Part shown: positions 11,132 to 21,371 of the stretch, in pieces
How the letters are laid out: each line of letters starts with the position of its first letter
Numbering within the stretch: position 1 is the stretch's first letter
Assembly (NCBI GenBank): GCA_031769625.1
Contig: JAUIMM010000178.1
Span: 30,584,001 to 30,648,000, forward strand
Length of the DNA: 64,000 nt
Direction of reading: 5' to 3'
From: Taudactylus pleione
Taxonomy: Eukaryota > Chordata > Amphibia > Anura > Myobatrachidae
Notes under the pieces: model-generated
Told to the model about the DNA's origin: nothing
Database searches by the model: none
What the model saw: only the letters and a program-made list of their open reading frames with translations
Translations under genes and position numbers: made by a program

Positions 11132-13489
11132 TTAAAGAAAAGCATGCAAACCAAGCGATTCATTTAAACCAAGCGGTGCCAAGGTACCCAGCTGGAATAT
11201 CCAATGAGACTCCAGCTGTAATAACTTGCGTGATCTATCTCTCCCTCGAATCCACAATGGTACCTGGTCGATAATCCGATATCTCAGGGAAGCCAGACTA
11301 TGTTTGGCTTCCATGAAATTCCTAGCAACAGGTTGTTCACTGGATTTTTTCACCAGTGCCAACCTGATTGCGCTGCGATGCAGCGCCTTGCGCTCTTTGA
11401 ACATGCGCTCAGTCTTTCCAATATAATTCTTACTGCAGGGACAAGTAATCATATACACCACAAATTTTGAAGTGCATGACAAAAAGTGTTTGATTTGAAT
11501 GTTTTTACCTGTAGTTGGATGTCTAAAAGAGCTGCCACTCACCATGTAGTTACAGGTCGTGCAGTTCGGACACCTAAAGCAGCCTTTTTTCTGTCTTAAC
11601 CAAAACATGTCTGTTCTGGATTTGTTGTAATCTGTGACATCAGCTTTTACTAAGATATCACGTAAATTCCTGCCCCTACTGTAGCAGGGCATAATACGGG
11701 AATTCTTTAAAGTACTCAATCTTGGATCCCCTGTCACGATGGGCCAAAATTGATTTGTACGCTTTCTAACCTGTTCGCTGGCTACATTAAAACGATTAAC
11801 CCAAGGTAAAATAGAGTTTTTTTCTTTAGTAGTCGTCGACCTCAACGAATCTTCTCTACTTAGCTTGAGAACTTTATCTCTTTGTCTCAAAAGTTCCTCT
11901 AGGGGATAACCTCTTTGTTGGAATTTCACAATCATCGTTTCCAACTGAACCCTTAATTCTTGATCATCACTAATAATGCGTCGTATTCGCAGGAACTGTG
12001 AAAAAGGCAATCCCTGCTTCAGACATCTTGGATGACAACTATTGTATTGCAAGATGTTATTACGATTGGTGGATTTAGTAAAAAGCGAGGTGGTGATGTT
12101 TCTATCCTTAAAGGTAATCATAACGTCTAAAAAATGAATTTTTTCTCTCTGGATATCAAACATGAATTTGATGGGGTGTACATGGCTATTATGAGATGAT
12201 AAAACCTCTGTCAATAATGATTCCGTTCCTGACCATAAAATCAAAACATCATCGATGTATCGATAGTATAGCAATATATGCTTGGTGATCGAGGATTTAG
12301 CAAAAAATATGTCTTTCCCAACACCAAACATATAGCTGTTAGCCAATGAGGGGGCTACCGCCGACCCCATGGCACAGCCAGAGGTCTGTAGGTAAAAATT
12401 ACCGTCAAAATAGAAGTAATTGCACTTTAATGTGCAATTTAACAAATCAAGAAAATAACTAATTGATGGACCTTTGTAAAGGACGTTGTTTGAAATTAAG
12501 TTTTTAACTGCCAATAGACCCTCAGCGTGTGGGATGCTGGTGTAAAGGCTTTTAACATCTGCTGTACATAACAGTAGATGTTCAGGTAAGTCTGACAAAG
12601 AACCCAGGGTTTTTAGCAGCATAGTAGTATCTTTTAAGAAAGTTCTCTCACCCTGTACACATTGTTGAAGCAGACAATCTAAATAGACTGCAACTATTTG
12701 ATGGAGAGAGCCCCTTGCAGAAACAATCGGTCTGCCTGGGGGATTTATAAGTGTCTTGTGAACTTTAGGTAGTGTGTACAGGATGGAAACTATCGGATGC
12801 TGAACCATTAAAGCTTGCTTAACTTCACTAGTAATGTGACCTTCTTGTACACCCCTATCCAGGAGCATATCTAAATCACGTTTAAAGCATTCTGTTGGAT
12901 TGTTTTTCAATTTTTTATACACATTCAGATCTGTTAATTGCTCATAGATTTCTTTTTTATAATCTGTTTTATTCATGATTGTGATTGATCCCCCCTTATC
13001 GGAGGGACGAATCACAATATCATCATAATGGCATAGATTATCAAGCGCACATTTTTCTTTAGCCAACAAATTAGAACAATTATTGTAACTTTTAACTGAT
13101 TGTACACCTGATATATTAGCAAGAACAGCATCATTCAATAGACGTGTAAAAGTCTCAATGGAGCTGTTCCTTGAAGGGGGATCAAATGCTGATCTAGGTT
13201 GTAATGCTTTAACTTTTAAAGGAACAGAAAGATCTGTATTACCTGCATGTTGATCTCGATCACCACCAAAGAATTCCTTCAATCGAAGAGCTCTATTGAG
13301 TTTGAATTTCTCCACCTGCCATTGAAATTGTCCAAACTGCACCGTCGGAACGAAGGAGAGTCCATGATTAAGCACTTTAATTTCATCCTCCGCCAGTACA
13401 CGATCTGACAGGTTGAATATTAAATCCTGTGTTGGTAGGGGGGACAAGATCCCCTTCTTCTCCCTCTTGTTCTGTCCCGTCCTCCGCAT
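11132..13489 (-). CDS. PLE reverse transcriptase with GIY-YIG endonuclease (785 aa)
   Basis: Open throughout its 785 codons. It would copy the element's RNA and nick the target DNA. RT motifs seen: PSDKGG at about 162-167, PKVHK at 241, the ADVKSLYTSIP block at 310-320, GCAMGSAVAPSLAN at 371-384, and the catalytic YIDD at 411-414. A linker has four cysteines spaced CX2CX2CX2C at 637-646. The C-terminal GIY-YIG domain has VVYMI at 677, NYIG at 688, R700/H704 and E760. The Cys-rich linker and GIY-YIG place it among canonical endonuclease-bearing vertebrate PLEs, Neptune/Poseidon-like by my reading. The first Met is probably not the native start, because N-terminal coding similarity continues upstream in another frame. 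The RT core shows no stops, so catalytic capacity may be intact, but the complete protein is not. Confidence 0.9.
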   Translation of the reverse strand: MRRTGQNKREKKGILSPLPTQDLIFNLSDRVLAEDEIKVLNHGLSFVPTVQFGQFQWQVEKFKLNRALRLKEFFGGDRDQHAGNTDLSVPLKVKALQPRSAFDPPSRNSSIETFTRLLNDAVLANISGVQSVKSYNNCSNLLAKEKCALDNLCHYDDIVIRPSDKGGSITIMNKTDYKKEIYEQLTDLNVYKKLKNNPTECFKRDLDMLLDRGVQEGHITSEVKQALMVQHPIVSILYTLPKVHKTLINPPGRPIVSARGSLHQIVAVYLDCLLQQCVQGERTFLKDTTMLLKTLGSLSDLPEHLLLCTADVKSLYTSIPHAEGLLAVKNLISNNVLYKGPSISYFLDLLNCTLKCNYFYFDGNFYLQTSGCAMGSAVAPSLANSYMFGVGKDIFFAKSSITKHILLYYRYIDDVLILWSGTESLLTEVLSSHNSHVHPIKFMFDIQREKIHFLDVMITFKDRNITTSLFTKSTNRNNILQYNSCHPRCLKQGLPFSQFLRIRRIISDDQELRVQLETMIVKFQQRGYPLEELLRQRDKVLKLSREDSLRSTTTKEKNSILPWVNRFNVASEQVRKRTNQFWPIVTGDPRLSTLKNSRIMPCYSRGRNLRDILVKADVTDYNKSRTDMFWLRQKKGCFRCPNCTTCNYMVSGSSFRHPTTGKNIQIKHFLSCTSKFVVYMITCPCSKNYIGKTERMFKERKALHRSAIRLALVKKSSEQPVARNFMEAKHSLASLRYRIIDQVPLWIRGRDRSRKLLQLESHWIFQLGTLAPLGLNESLGLHAFL

Positions 13490-14277
13490 TCGTGATCTCT
13501 TAAGCCTAAAGGGTAAGCTCTTGTTCGCGCTCCTAAAGGGATGGAGAGGCCCTGTGTCGCATCTGAAGGTCCATCACTGTCACTTGTAGCCATTGAAGAT
13601 CCCCCTGTAGGTAGAGCATTAAATGGTTTTCGATGTTGATATCTGGCCCGTTGATAATGTGGCGTAGTGACCGAAATACCTGTTAGCCAGCCATACACCT
13701 GTTGCCTCTCGTAATCCTCATTCACTTTGTTGAACTTAGTTTTCTTAAAAAGAATGAGATCATTGGTGTATTGGTCCACCTGTGATTTAAGTTTTTCGAG
13801 CCATTTTGCGTCCTTGTCAGATTCTAATGTGTCCTTAAATTTTGACTCAAATTCTGTCAATTTATCCTTAGTCATGGTAAGCTCCCGTTTAGCCTCCTCA
13901 ATGACCAATTATATTAGGTCTAGGGAGCATTTGTTAAGAATGGCTACCCATTTCTTGCAAAATCCGATGTTATGTCATCCGATTGTGGGGACATTTTTAA
14001 TTAGAAATCCCCTCGGGATCTTTTTGCATTTGAAGTAGTCTGAAAGGGTAATGCAGTGGTACAGCGTTTCTCTAATTTCAGCCATTCACGAATAAATCCT
14101 CATTAGAGGTGATACTATGATCTTGTAAACATTGAGAAAATACAATGCTCTCCGCTTCAGTGTCTGAAAAACTGAAAATATCTCCCACTTCAAGCTGGAT
14201 CCGAGTAGCATTTCCTTCGGCATCAACCATAGTCGCTTGATTAGAAAGGTGAATACACACTTAGGCAGTCCACACAC
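13490..14277 (-). pseudogene. Decayed N-terminal part of the PLE ORF
   Basis: An open stretch at 13908-13420 encodes a Lys/Glu-rich, probably coiled-coil segment followed by FKKTKFNKVNEDYERQQVYG and a Ser/Asp-rich stretch. It runs in a different frame from the RT ORF that overlaps it, so at least one frameshift separates them. Upstream, the same frame reads AEIRETLYHCITLSDYFKC at about 14080-14020 with two in-frame stops before 13908. Another open stretch starting near 14260 (MVDAEGNATRIQLEVGDIFS) ends in a stop at 14078 where a one-base shift would continue it. The N-terminal region is therefore broken by roughly two shifts and two stops. Exact break points are inferred from reading continuity, not alignment. 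Confidence 0.65.
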
Positions 14278-14317
14278 CTTATGTGAAACACAGAAAAACG
14301 ATAGGTAAAAGAACTTG

Positions 14318-14822
14318 GGGGGTCATTCAGACCGGGTCGTTAGCGCCGATGCGCTCGGACTGGGGCGATGGCCCCCCACAGACCATGCGCATGACAGTGC
14401 CTGTCGTAGCGGGTCTCGATCCAAAGGGGGCAAGCTGTCGATGTTGATTGACAGCTCACCCCGTTTGGAAGGTGGGCCGGGGGGGTGGCAGCCCAAATGG
14501 AAGCGTTCCCATGGGAATGCCTACCGTTCGGGGGCGGCCCCACTGACATCACTAGTGATGTCAATGGAGAGCTTCCGGCTCTGACAGAGCCAGAAGCTCT
14601 CCGGGGCTTACGACAAGGGAGACCCTACCCTAGGGTCTCGTCGTAAGCCCCAATGGTTGCGATGGTCTCTGACCATCGCGACTATCACCGGAGCGGTCAT
14701 TAGAGCTGTGGGTGTTAACCCACAGCCTAATGACCGCAACAGAGGCGGGCGGTCAGGATGCAAGTGGCCACCCAGTTTCTGAACGACTGCTTGCATCCTC
14801 TGACCGCCTCTGAATGAGGCCC
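14318..14822. mobile_element. Harbinger-type MITE in the PLE 5' region (505 bp, TSD TTG)
   Basis: Ends GGGGGTCATTCAGA and, inverted, GGGCCTCATTCAGAG; flanking TTG at 14315-14317 and 14823-14825. It is rich in hairpins (GACATCACTAGTGATGTC, GCTTACGACAAGGGAGACCC/GGGTCTCGTCGTAAGC, GAGAGCTTCCGGCTC/GAGCCAGAAGCTCTC). Related to 10632-11124 but of a different subfamily: it lacks the duplicated TIR palindrome at one end and has a long hairpin at the other. Non-coding. Confidence 0.85.
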
Positions 14823-15002
14823 TTGGTGTCTTGATTAAGGACAAATGAGAATTAGCTGGGTGCCTTGCTGTCTTATCCGATTCTGGGTAACCAGGATAGA
14901 CTATAAATATACTTTTGGATCTGCCGGCACTCCCTTGCTGGAAATACGATACAGCTGCATAAGGTGCCCTCCTGCATACAAAAAAGTAGCACACATATAT
15001 AC

Positions 15003-15656
15003 GATCTCTTTGAAGAGAAGGCGGCACTCAGATGACTTTTGAAATAATGCAATCACACAGCCCAGTGATGTCAACGTTTCAGAACATGTAATGTAGTTCT
15101 TTCGTCAGGATAAACAAGTAACATACAGACATACCTATTTATAATCCACACCAAGTGACGACGCCGGAAGTCTGTGTACAACACAGCTTGTCAGCGTTAA
15201 TTGAAGTGCATAGCAACCATCACCAAAACACATAGCAGCTGCCTATAATTACAAAGAAACTTGCATGTAATGATCGTATCCAAATTACTTAAAGTAGTAA
15301 TAGCACCTCTAATACCATGTAGAAATATCAAATTCTTGCTTTAAAGCATATCTAGGGATACATCATAACAATCAGATCATATGGCAACTATGTTAGATGC
15401 TTGCTGGAAAAATCTCCTTAACTAACTGCAATAAGTATAGCATATCATGCAAACATTTGAGCATAACCTCCAACAGACAGCATAGAATCTAGGAGATATC
15501 TAATGAATATAGTTATTAAAGAAAAGCATGCAAACCAAGCGATTCATTTAAACCAAGCGGTGCCAAGATACCCAGCTGGAATATCCAACAAGACTCCAGC
15601 TGTAATAACTTGCGTGATCTATCTCCCCCTCGAATCCACGATGGTACCTGGTCGAT
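15003..15656 (-). repeat. PLE upstream partial copy (pseudo-LTR plus ORF 3' end)
   Basis: Direct copy of 10118-10631 plus 11128-11275. It includes the last ~45 codons of the RT-endonuclease frame (RDRSRKLLQLES region) and the 3' non-coding repeat. Lying 5' of the full element on the minus strand, it is the truncated leading unit of a PLE tandem. It carries the unoccupied target of the MITE at 10632-11124. It ends at 15656, where similarity to the ORF stops abruptly. Confidence 0.85.
15076..15108 (-). ncRNA. Hammerhead-ribozyme-like motif in PLE repeat (copy B)
   Basis: Same arrangement as at 10191-10223, on the minus strand: CTGACGA, an extra A, AGAAC/GTTCT stem with 10-nt loop, then GAAACGTTGAC. 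The palindromic ACGT after GAA could form the very short stem III expected of PLE hammerheads. Its position inside the repeat fits a role in processing a tandem transcript. Stem I shows only partial pairing. Confidence 0.5.
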
Positions 15657-15687
15657 AAGTGTAGTGCTACTTTGAGTAATTTGGATG

Positions 15688-16065
15688 CTGTAGATGTTGA
15701 GTGACAGCACGCCCCCTTTGGTGGGTAAGCCTGGTTAGTGGCTGCCCAAACGGGGGCGTTCCCATGTGAACGCCCCCGTTTAAGGGCAGCCCCACTGACA
15801 TCAGGAGTGATGTCAGTGGGAGAGATTTCGGGTCTGTGAGAGCCAAAATCTCTCTGGGGCTTGCGGCAACGAGACCCTACCACAAGGGTCTCAACGCAAG
15901 CCTGATGGTCATGATGGTCAAGACCATCTTCCTGGCCGCTCGCTATACCTGTGGGTGGTCACCCACAGCTATGCGAGCGGCCAGGAGGCTGCTCTAAAAA
16001 ACAAGAAGATCGGGCCTGATTCAGAGCGAGCGCTCTGTCAGAGCGTCCGGCTCTGAATCAGGGCC
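15688..16065. mobile_element. Truncated Harbinger-type MITE
   Basis: The right end is a 54-bp palindrome at 16012-16065 with GGGCCTGATTCAGAGC at both ends. The interior shares the hairpin chain of the 61182-61736 element (CTGACATCAGGAGTGATGTC, a GACCATC block, GAGCGGCCAGGA). The opposite terminus is missing: it stops at 15688 against the inverted PLE scrap. Relative to 61182 it is inverted. No target duplication can be read. Confidence 0.75.
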
Positions 16066-16771
16066 TCAGTCTCTCCCAGCAGCAGCGTCACCTTATGCTC
16101 CGGAAGTGATGTCATCAGATACAGCCCGGGACCATGGTAACTGGGTTAAACAAAAAAACTTTATGTGTAAATGTGCAGACATAACAGGACGCTGAAACAG
16201 CGTTATAAAGTGCAAGTGCCAGACTATGCATAAATCTGTGCAGCAACAATAACTATACAATGAAATTGTACCAACATATATAGAAAAATGTATATTACAA
16301 CATGTAACAATCTTGTAAAAGCTCTAATAGAGTGCACAAAAAAGTAAGGAATAACTGCATCACATCCAGATTAAATGTAAATAAGGTTTTATTGTTTTTT
16401 TTATCAGTGCAGAGATGTTCATTATGATTGGTGCTGGTGTTTTATAGATGTTTTATGGATGTGATGCATTTATTCCTTCCTTTTTTATGCACTCTCCCTC
16501 ACGCTCCCTCACTGATTAGACCAGGATAACATCTTTGCCACATATTGTACATATTATGACCACTAAGAGGAGAAAGTCCACCACATCACTTCCGGTAAAG
16601 GTAATTAACAACCAGAGGTATAAATATATGATTATGTGTGTTATCCAGCGTGCCTTGAAAAAGATCAAATGATGGAAGGCATTGGGTACAGGGGACTATG
16701 TTTATTTTCTTGAATGAAGACCCTGCAGCCACATTATCCCATTTATAGAGGTATTTAACTACTTTGTATTA

Positions 16772-17180
16772 GGGCCAAGATTCAGAGGCACTCGCTATTT
16801 GCGAGCGCTCACTCTGAATCTGGGCGGGCCATTTTTTTTTTCCACCGGCCTCCAGGCCGCTCGCTAAGCTGTGGGTGACCACCCACAGCTTTAGCGGGCG
16901 GCCTGGCGATGGTCACGATTATCGCGACCATCAGGCATGCAATGAGACCCTTGTGGTAGGTCTCATCCACCGCAAGCCCCAGTGAACTTCCTACTCTAAT
17001 AGAGCAGGAAGTTCACTACTGACATCCCTGGTGATGTCAGTAGGGCTGAACACAAACGGCAGGTGTTCCTGCAGGAACACCTCCGTTTTTCCAGCCCCCC
17101 CCTGCATGCCTAAAAAATGGGGCAAGCTGTCAATCACAATCGACAGCCACCCCGTCTTGTAGTGAGTCCCGCAGCGAGTG
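16772..17180. mobile_element. Truncated Harbinger-type MITE
   Basis: Starts with GGGCCAAGATTCAGAG and repeats it inverted at about 16813-16829, the palindromic end typical of this family. GTGGGTGACCACCCACAGCT, TGGTCACGATTATCGCGACCA and CTGACATCCCTGGTGATGTCAG hairpins follow in the same order as in 61182-61736. The right terminus is not found and similarity fades near 17180, just before the LINE. Between this element and 15688-16065 (about 16070-16770) nothing is recognised except an AT-rich spacer. Confidence 0.65.
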
Positions 17181-17670
17181 AAAATTGGAGAAACGAGAGA
17201 TAAAAAGCCATGTGGAATTGAATGCTGTGATGAACTCACTGGTGCTTTAAAAAAAAGAGAGAGAGAGAGACAGAATATGAATATATGAATATTATAATAA
17301 CTTATAACTGCTAAAAATTTTAATGGAAGATTAAAAGGGAAGAACTGGGCAATACCTAGAGCTTGGATGAGTGGGCTAAATTTATATATTGGTGTCTGAT
17401 TAAGGCTAAATCAGGAACATACCAACCTGGGGAAAAATAGAAAAAAGATTGAATTAATAGTCAGACAACAAAGAGGCCTCAAGGGGAATAATACAGCTAA
17501 GGTAAAAGAGAAGACCACCAGACCAGACTCTCTATTCACACCTGAATATTCACCTACAGGGGAGAAAATGCTACTGTAGAAGGCAATATATAATATAGCC
17601 CACACTCCAGACAAAGAACACAAGAAATCTCAGAATTATTTCCCCCTTACTTGATCAAAAATTAGCAGGT

Positions 17671-18350
17671 TTGGAAGAATTGAAACAATCTATAGATATT
17701 GCCCTAACACAATTACTACAACAATCTCAGTGCCTCACAGAAGCAGAACAGAGGATCTCTAATTTAGAAGATGAGCTCATAGAACCCAAAGCAGTTATTC
17801 AAGTAAATAATGCTGCTTACCATGAAAAGATCGAGGACTTAAAGAACAGAAGCAGAATAAATAATTTTCATATAATAGGTCTCCCAGAATCAGTAAAAAA
17901 CAGAAAATTGTTGAGTTCTGTGACAAACTGGCTACCTAATAAACTTGGGATTACTGGATCTCACATAATAGAGCTAGTACATAGAGTAGGCCCAGAAAGA
18001 CACTTGGAGCATCACAGGCCTAGACCTAATATTGGGAGAGTACTAAATTATGCTGATAAAGAACAACTACTAGAAGCATATTCGAAACAGCCAAACTTTA
18101 ACTACCAAGAAGCAAATCTTTCAAGACTTTTCCTATAATGTCGCTATGTGAAGACGTGATTTTTCTCCAATATGCAAGAAGCTTTTTGAAAATGGAATTC
18201 ACTTTGAAGATTGAATTAAAGAGGGGTACAATAAGGGAACACAACTGGGTAGAGAAAATAATATGTTTCCACATGAAATTGTTTTTGCACTTACATTTTT
18301 TTTTAAAGAAATATATGTTAAAAGACACGTATTTGGCACAAGAAGTATGA
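17671..18350 (+). pseudogene. LINE ORF1-like protein, broken
   Basis: The open part (17671-18138) encodes a coiled coil (CLTEAEQRISNLEDELIEPK region) followed by RSRINNFHIIGLPES, the start of the RNA-recognition-type domain of L1 ORF1 proteins. This nucleic-acid-binding protein packages the LINE RNA. After the stop at 18136-18138, related sequence continues in another frame (SPICKKLFENGIHF-like, then FKEIYVKRH) to about 18350, so at least one frameshift has cut the C-terminal domain. The true N-terminus may lie slightly upstream of 17671. Confidence 0.7.
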
Positions 18351-18595
18351 TGAATTCAAATTTCTATGAAACAAAAATGGTTAAGAATAATAAGAAGGGA
18401 CTTTTTTCTTTTTGGTATTTACTATTATGATATGTTTGCTATTAAAAGGAAGAGGAATAGAAAAATGCGAGTATTTAAATATATGCATTTAAATATGTAT
18501 TTGCTGGAGTTTGTAGCAGGGTCTAGTCTTGACTTCTTGGATATTGTAGGATAATTAGTATAATGATAAAGACTCATAGCAAAAATAATGACTAA

Positions 18596-21360
18596 ATGTC
18601 TAATTTAGAGAGTACTTTATTAGATAGGGATAAGATCAGACAATCTGTCAAGTTTGTGTCATGGAATATAGAAGGACTTAATCCATCAATTAAAAGGAAG
18701 AAAATCATTCAACAATTAAAAATGTTTAGACCAGATATAGTACTTCTCCAGGAGACACACTGGAAAGCCGGAGAAGCTAATGTAATAAGGGGAGATTGGA
18801 TAAGAAATTTTGTTGCAGCTTCATTTTCCACAAAGAAAAGGGGAGTATTTATATTATTCTGTAAATTAATCAATTATTAAATTATTGATATTAATATTGA
18901 TACCCAGGGCCATTATTTATTCATAAAAATAATGATAGAGGGAAAAAAATGTAGTGGTTTTATATTTACGCCCAGAATAGTCCTAATTAAGTTTTTCAGA
19001 CATATATACAGAACCTCAGGGGTGGACGGAGGGATATTTAATAATGGGAGGGGATCTTAATACTGTGCAATACCCAGCACTAGATAGATCAAGAGACTCA
19101 AGTAGAGTGAGAGGGAAAGAATCAGCAGATTTGAGCTATATGAAAAAATCACTTCAGTTAACAGACTCATGGAGATATCAATACCCAACTGATAGAGAAT
19201 ATTAGTTTTATTCACATCCACATAATACATTTTCAAGAATAGACTTTTGGCTACTCTCTCTGTGATTAATACATCAAGTTATAGACTCAGGAATATATAG
19301 AATATAATGATTTCTGATCATGCTCCCATATGGATGCTATTAAAACTTTTGATACCTAGGCATAGGTCATATAATTGGAGATTTTGCTCATATTAAAAGA
19401 TTCAAAAGATTTTAAGGAAAATATATTTTTTAATTATATCAATGATAATATCCAACATGCACAAGATATCAATTTATTTTGGGTTACCTCTAAACTAGTA
19501 ATGAGAGGATATATTAGTGCATATGTGGCACATTAACGTAAGAAATTAATACATCAAATGCAGGAAAATAGCAATAATTTAGTTAAGAGGTAGAGCATTC
19601 TAGATTTCTACAAAACTTAACAAATTAAAATAAAGAAATATATAAAGAGGCAAAAGCATTATATTATACTTTGTGCTTGGAGAAGGCACTGATGGATGTT
19701 ATCTTACAGAAACATAGATATTATAAGTGGGGTACTAGACCGGTTAGGTTATTGACATCTATGATAAAACAACAAACAACTCCTAAGATATAACATATCC
19801 AGATAAAATAACAGAAGAATTCCTTAATTAAGTATTATGAAAATCTATATTCTTAACCATCTAGAGATCAAACTTTAGTGATGGACTTCCTCGTTCAGGC
19901 TGGCTTACCAAATCTTAACAAAGAAGACCAGAACAACTTGATTAAGCCAGTGACTGAAGAGGAACTCCAGGGAATTATTAAATCCGTACCGAGTAGTAAA
20001 ACTCCTGACCCAGATGGGTTGAATGCAGAATATTATAAGATACTAATAAAACATGTCATACCCTATCTTAAAGAGTTGTTTAACTCAATCTTAGCTGGAA
20101 ATGAAGCACATATAATAGTTATTTCCACTAAGAGAGACCCTGCCTTAGTCACCTCTTATAGACCTATTTCATTAGTAAATCAGGATCTAAAAATATTTTC
20201 CAAATTGGCGCAAAGATTATAACATATTCTGTCGAAAAAATTACACCCAGCTCCAACAGGATTTATTAAAGGGAGACACTTCATAATATTAGAACTCTTA
20301 TTGCAGCAATGATACATATGCATCAAGCAAGGGAAATTTCAAACGCAGTGGTCAGCTGCAATGCAGATAAAGTGTTTGACAGGGTCTGTTGGTCACTTCA
20401 AACTCTGATTTTTCAATGTCAAAATTCTGGTCTAGGATTTATACATATTTATAAGATATTATATAAAGCACCCTCAGCTTTTTTGACTATCAATATGCTG
20501 AACACTAGGAACTTTATTTTGTACAGGGGAACTAGGCAAGGGTATCCTTTATCACCTTTATTGTTCAATTTGGCAATAGACCCTTTACTGTGATATTTTG
20601 AATGTATGCAGGGATGGAAGGGAATAAATATAGGGCAAGAGTTAAAGGTCTCAGCGTTTGCTGATGACCTACTGCTATATTTTCCCAATCCAAAAGGAGA
20701 CTAGAGAATTGGTGATAGATAAATTGAATGTCTTTTCAGTAATAGCAGGTTTCCAAATAAATTTTACCAAATCACTAGCATTTTTTGAGGAGGCACGTAG
20801 AGGATGTTATGGTAAATTTCCTTTTAATTGGGAAAGATCTAACATAGTATATCTAGATAATAAAATCCCAAAGCATCCATCGCATTTATACAAAATTAAC
20901 AAATTAACTATAGTAATCTTTTAAGACAAATAACAAAAGTTTTAAAGTATGGGGAGACATTCCACTGTCTTATATAGGGAGAATTCACATTGTTAAAATG
21001 GTTACCTTCTCACAAGTGCTATGTGTGATTCAAATGGTACCGATATTGCCTCAAAAGAAAGACCTAAAGTGGTTAAATGGAGAGATACAAACATTTATAT
21101 GGGCTAATTGATGACCTAATATCTCCCTATTAATATTACAACAATCCAAAGAGTTAGGGGGGGATAAAATTAACCATGTATTAAGAGCTACACAATAGCG
21201 ACAAACTATAGAATTGTGATGGATTGGATAGGGGGAACCAATACCTATGCAAATTATAAAATTGAACAGGCATTTAACCCAGGAATGCACATGGTAGCGC
21301 TATTACACACCTATCCGACAACTATACCAATGGATAGAAAGCAAAATGTTTTACTGTATA
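18596..21360 (+). pseudogene. LINE ORF2: endonuclease and reverse transcriptase, broken
   Basis: The apurinic-type endonuclease is visible as KFVSWNIEGLNPSIKRKK and DIVLLQETHW (18640-18770), a DLNTVQYP segment near 19050 and ISDHAPIWM near 19310. The RT follows: SSKTPDPDGLNAEYYK near 19995-20040, YRPISLVN near 20157, GTRQGYPLSPLLFNLAI near 20530-20580, and the catalytic FADDLLLY near 20656-20680. Each block sits in short open frames separated by stops and shifts; no complete protein remains. Motif order and the PDGLNAEYYK and ADD signatures fit the L1/Tx1 group. The coding region stops at the hAT insertion at 21372 and resumes at 22918. Confidence 0.8.
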
Positions 21361-21371
21361 ATACTTATAAA

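Larger units (their letters stand above)
10118..15656 (-). mobile_element. Penelope-like element (PLE) with tandem pseudo-LTR repeats
   Basis: The element reads on the minus strand. A ~0.5-kb repeat at 10118-10631 is nearly identical to 15003-15511, in direct orientation with a 4885-base offset. The similarity continues into the end of the coding region (11128-11275 against 15512-15656). This is the partial-copy-then-full-copy arrangement typical of PLEs. Inside lie the RT-endonuclease frame (11132-13489), a decayed N-terminal region up to about 14277, and two later MITE insertions (10632-11124 and 14318-14822). Without the MITEs the full unit is roughly 3.9 kb plus the partial upstream copy. 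The upstream copy is cut at 15656 and joined to an inverted scrap of the same repeat. Confidence 0.85.

Noticed and set aside
10609..11135. Open frames of 75-123 residues on both strands
   Set aside because: They lie inside a hairpin-rich MITE and are similar on both strands because of the palindromes; the same applies at 14315-15027 and 61285-61844.
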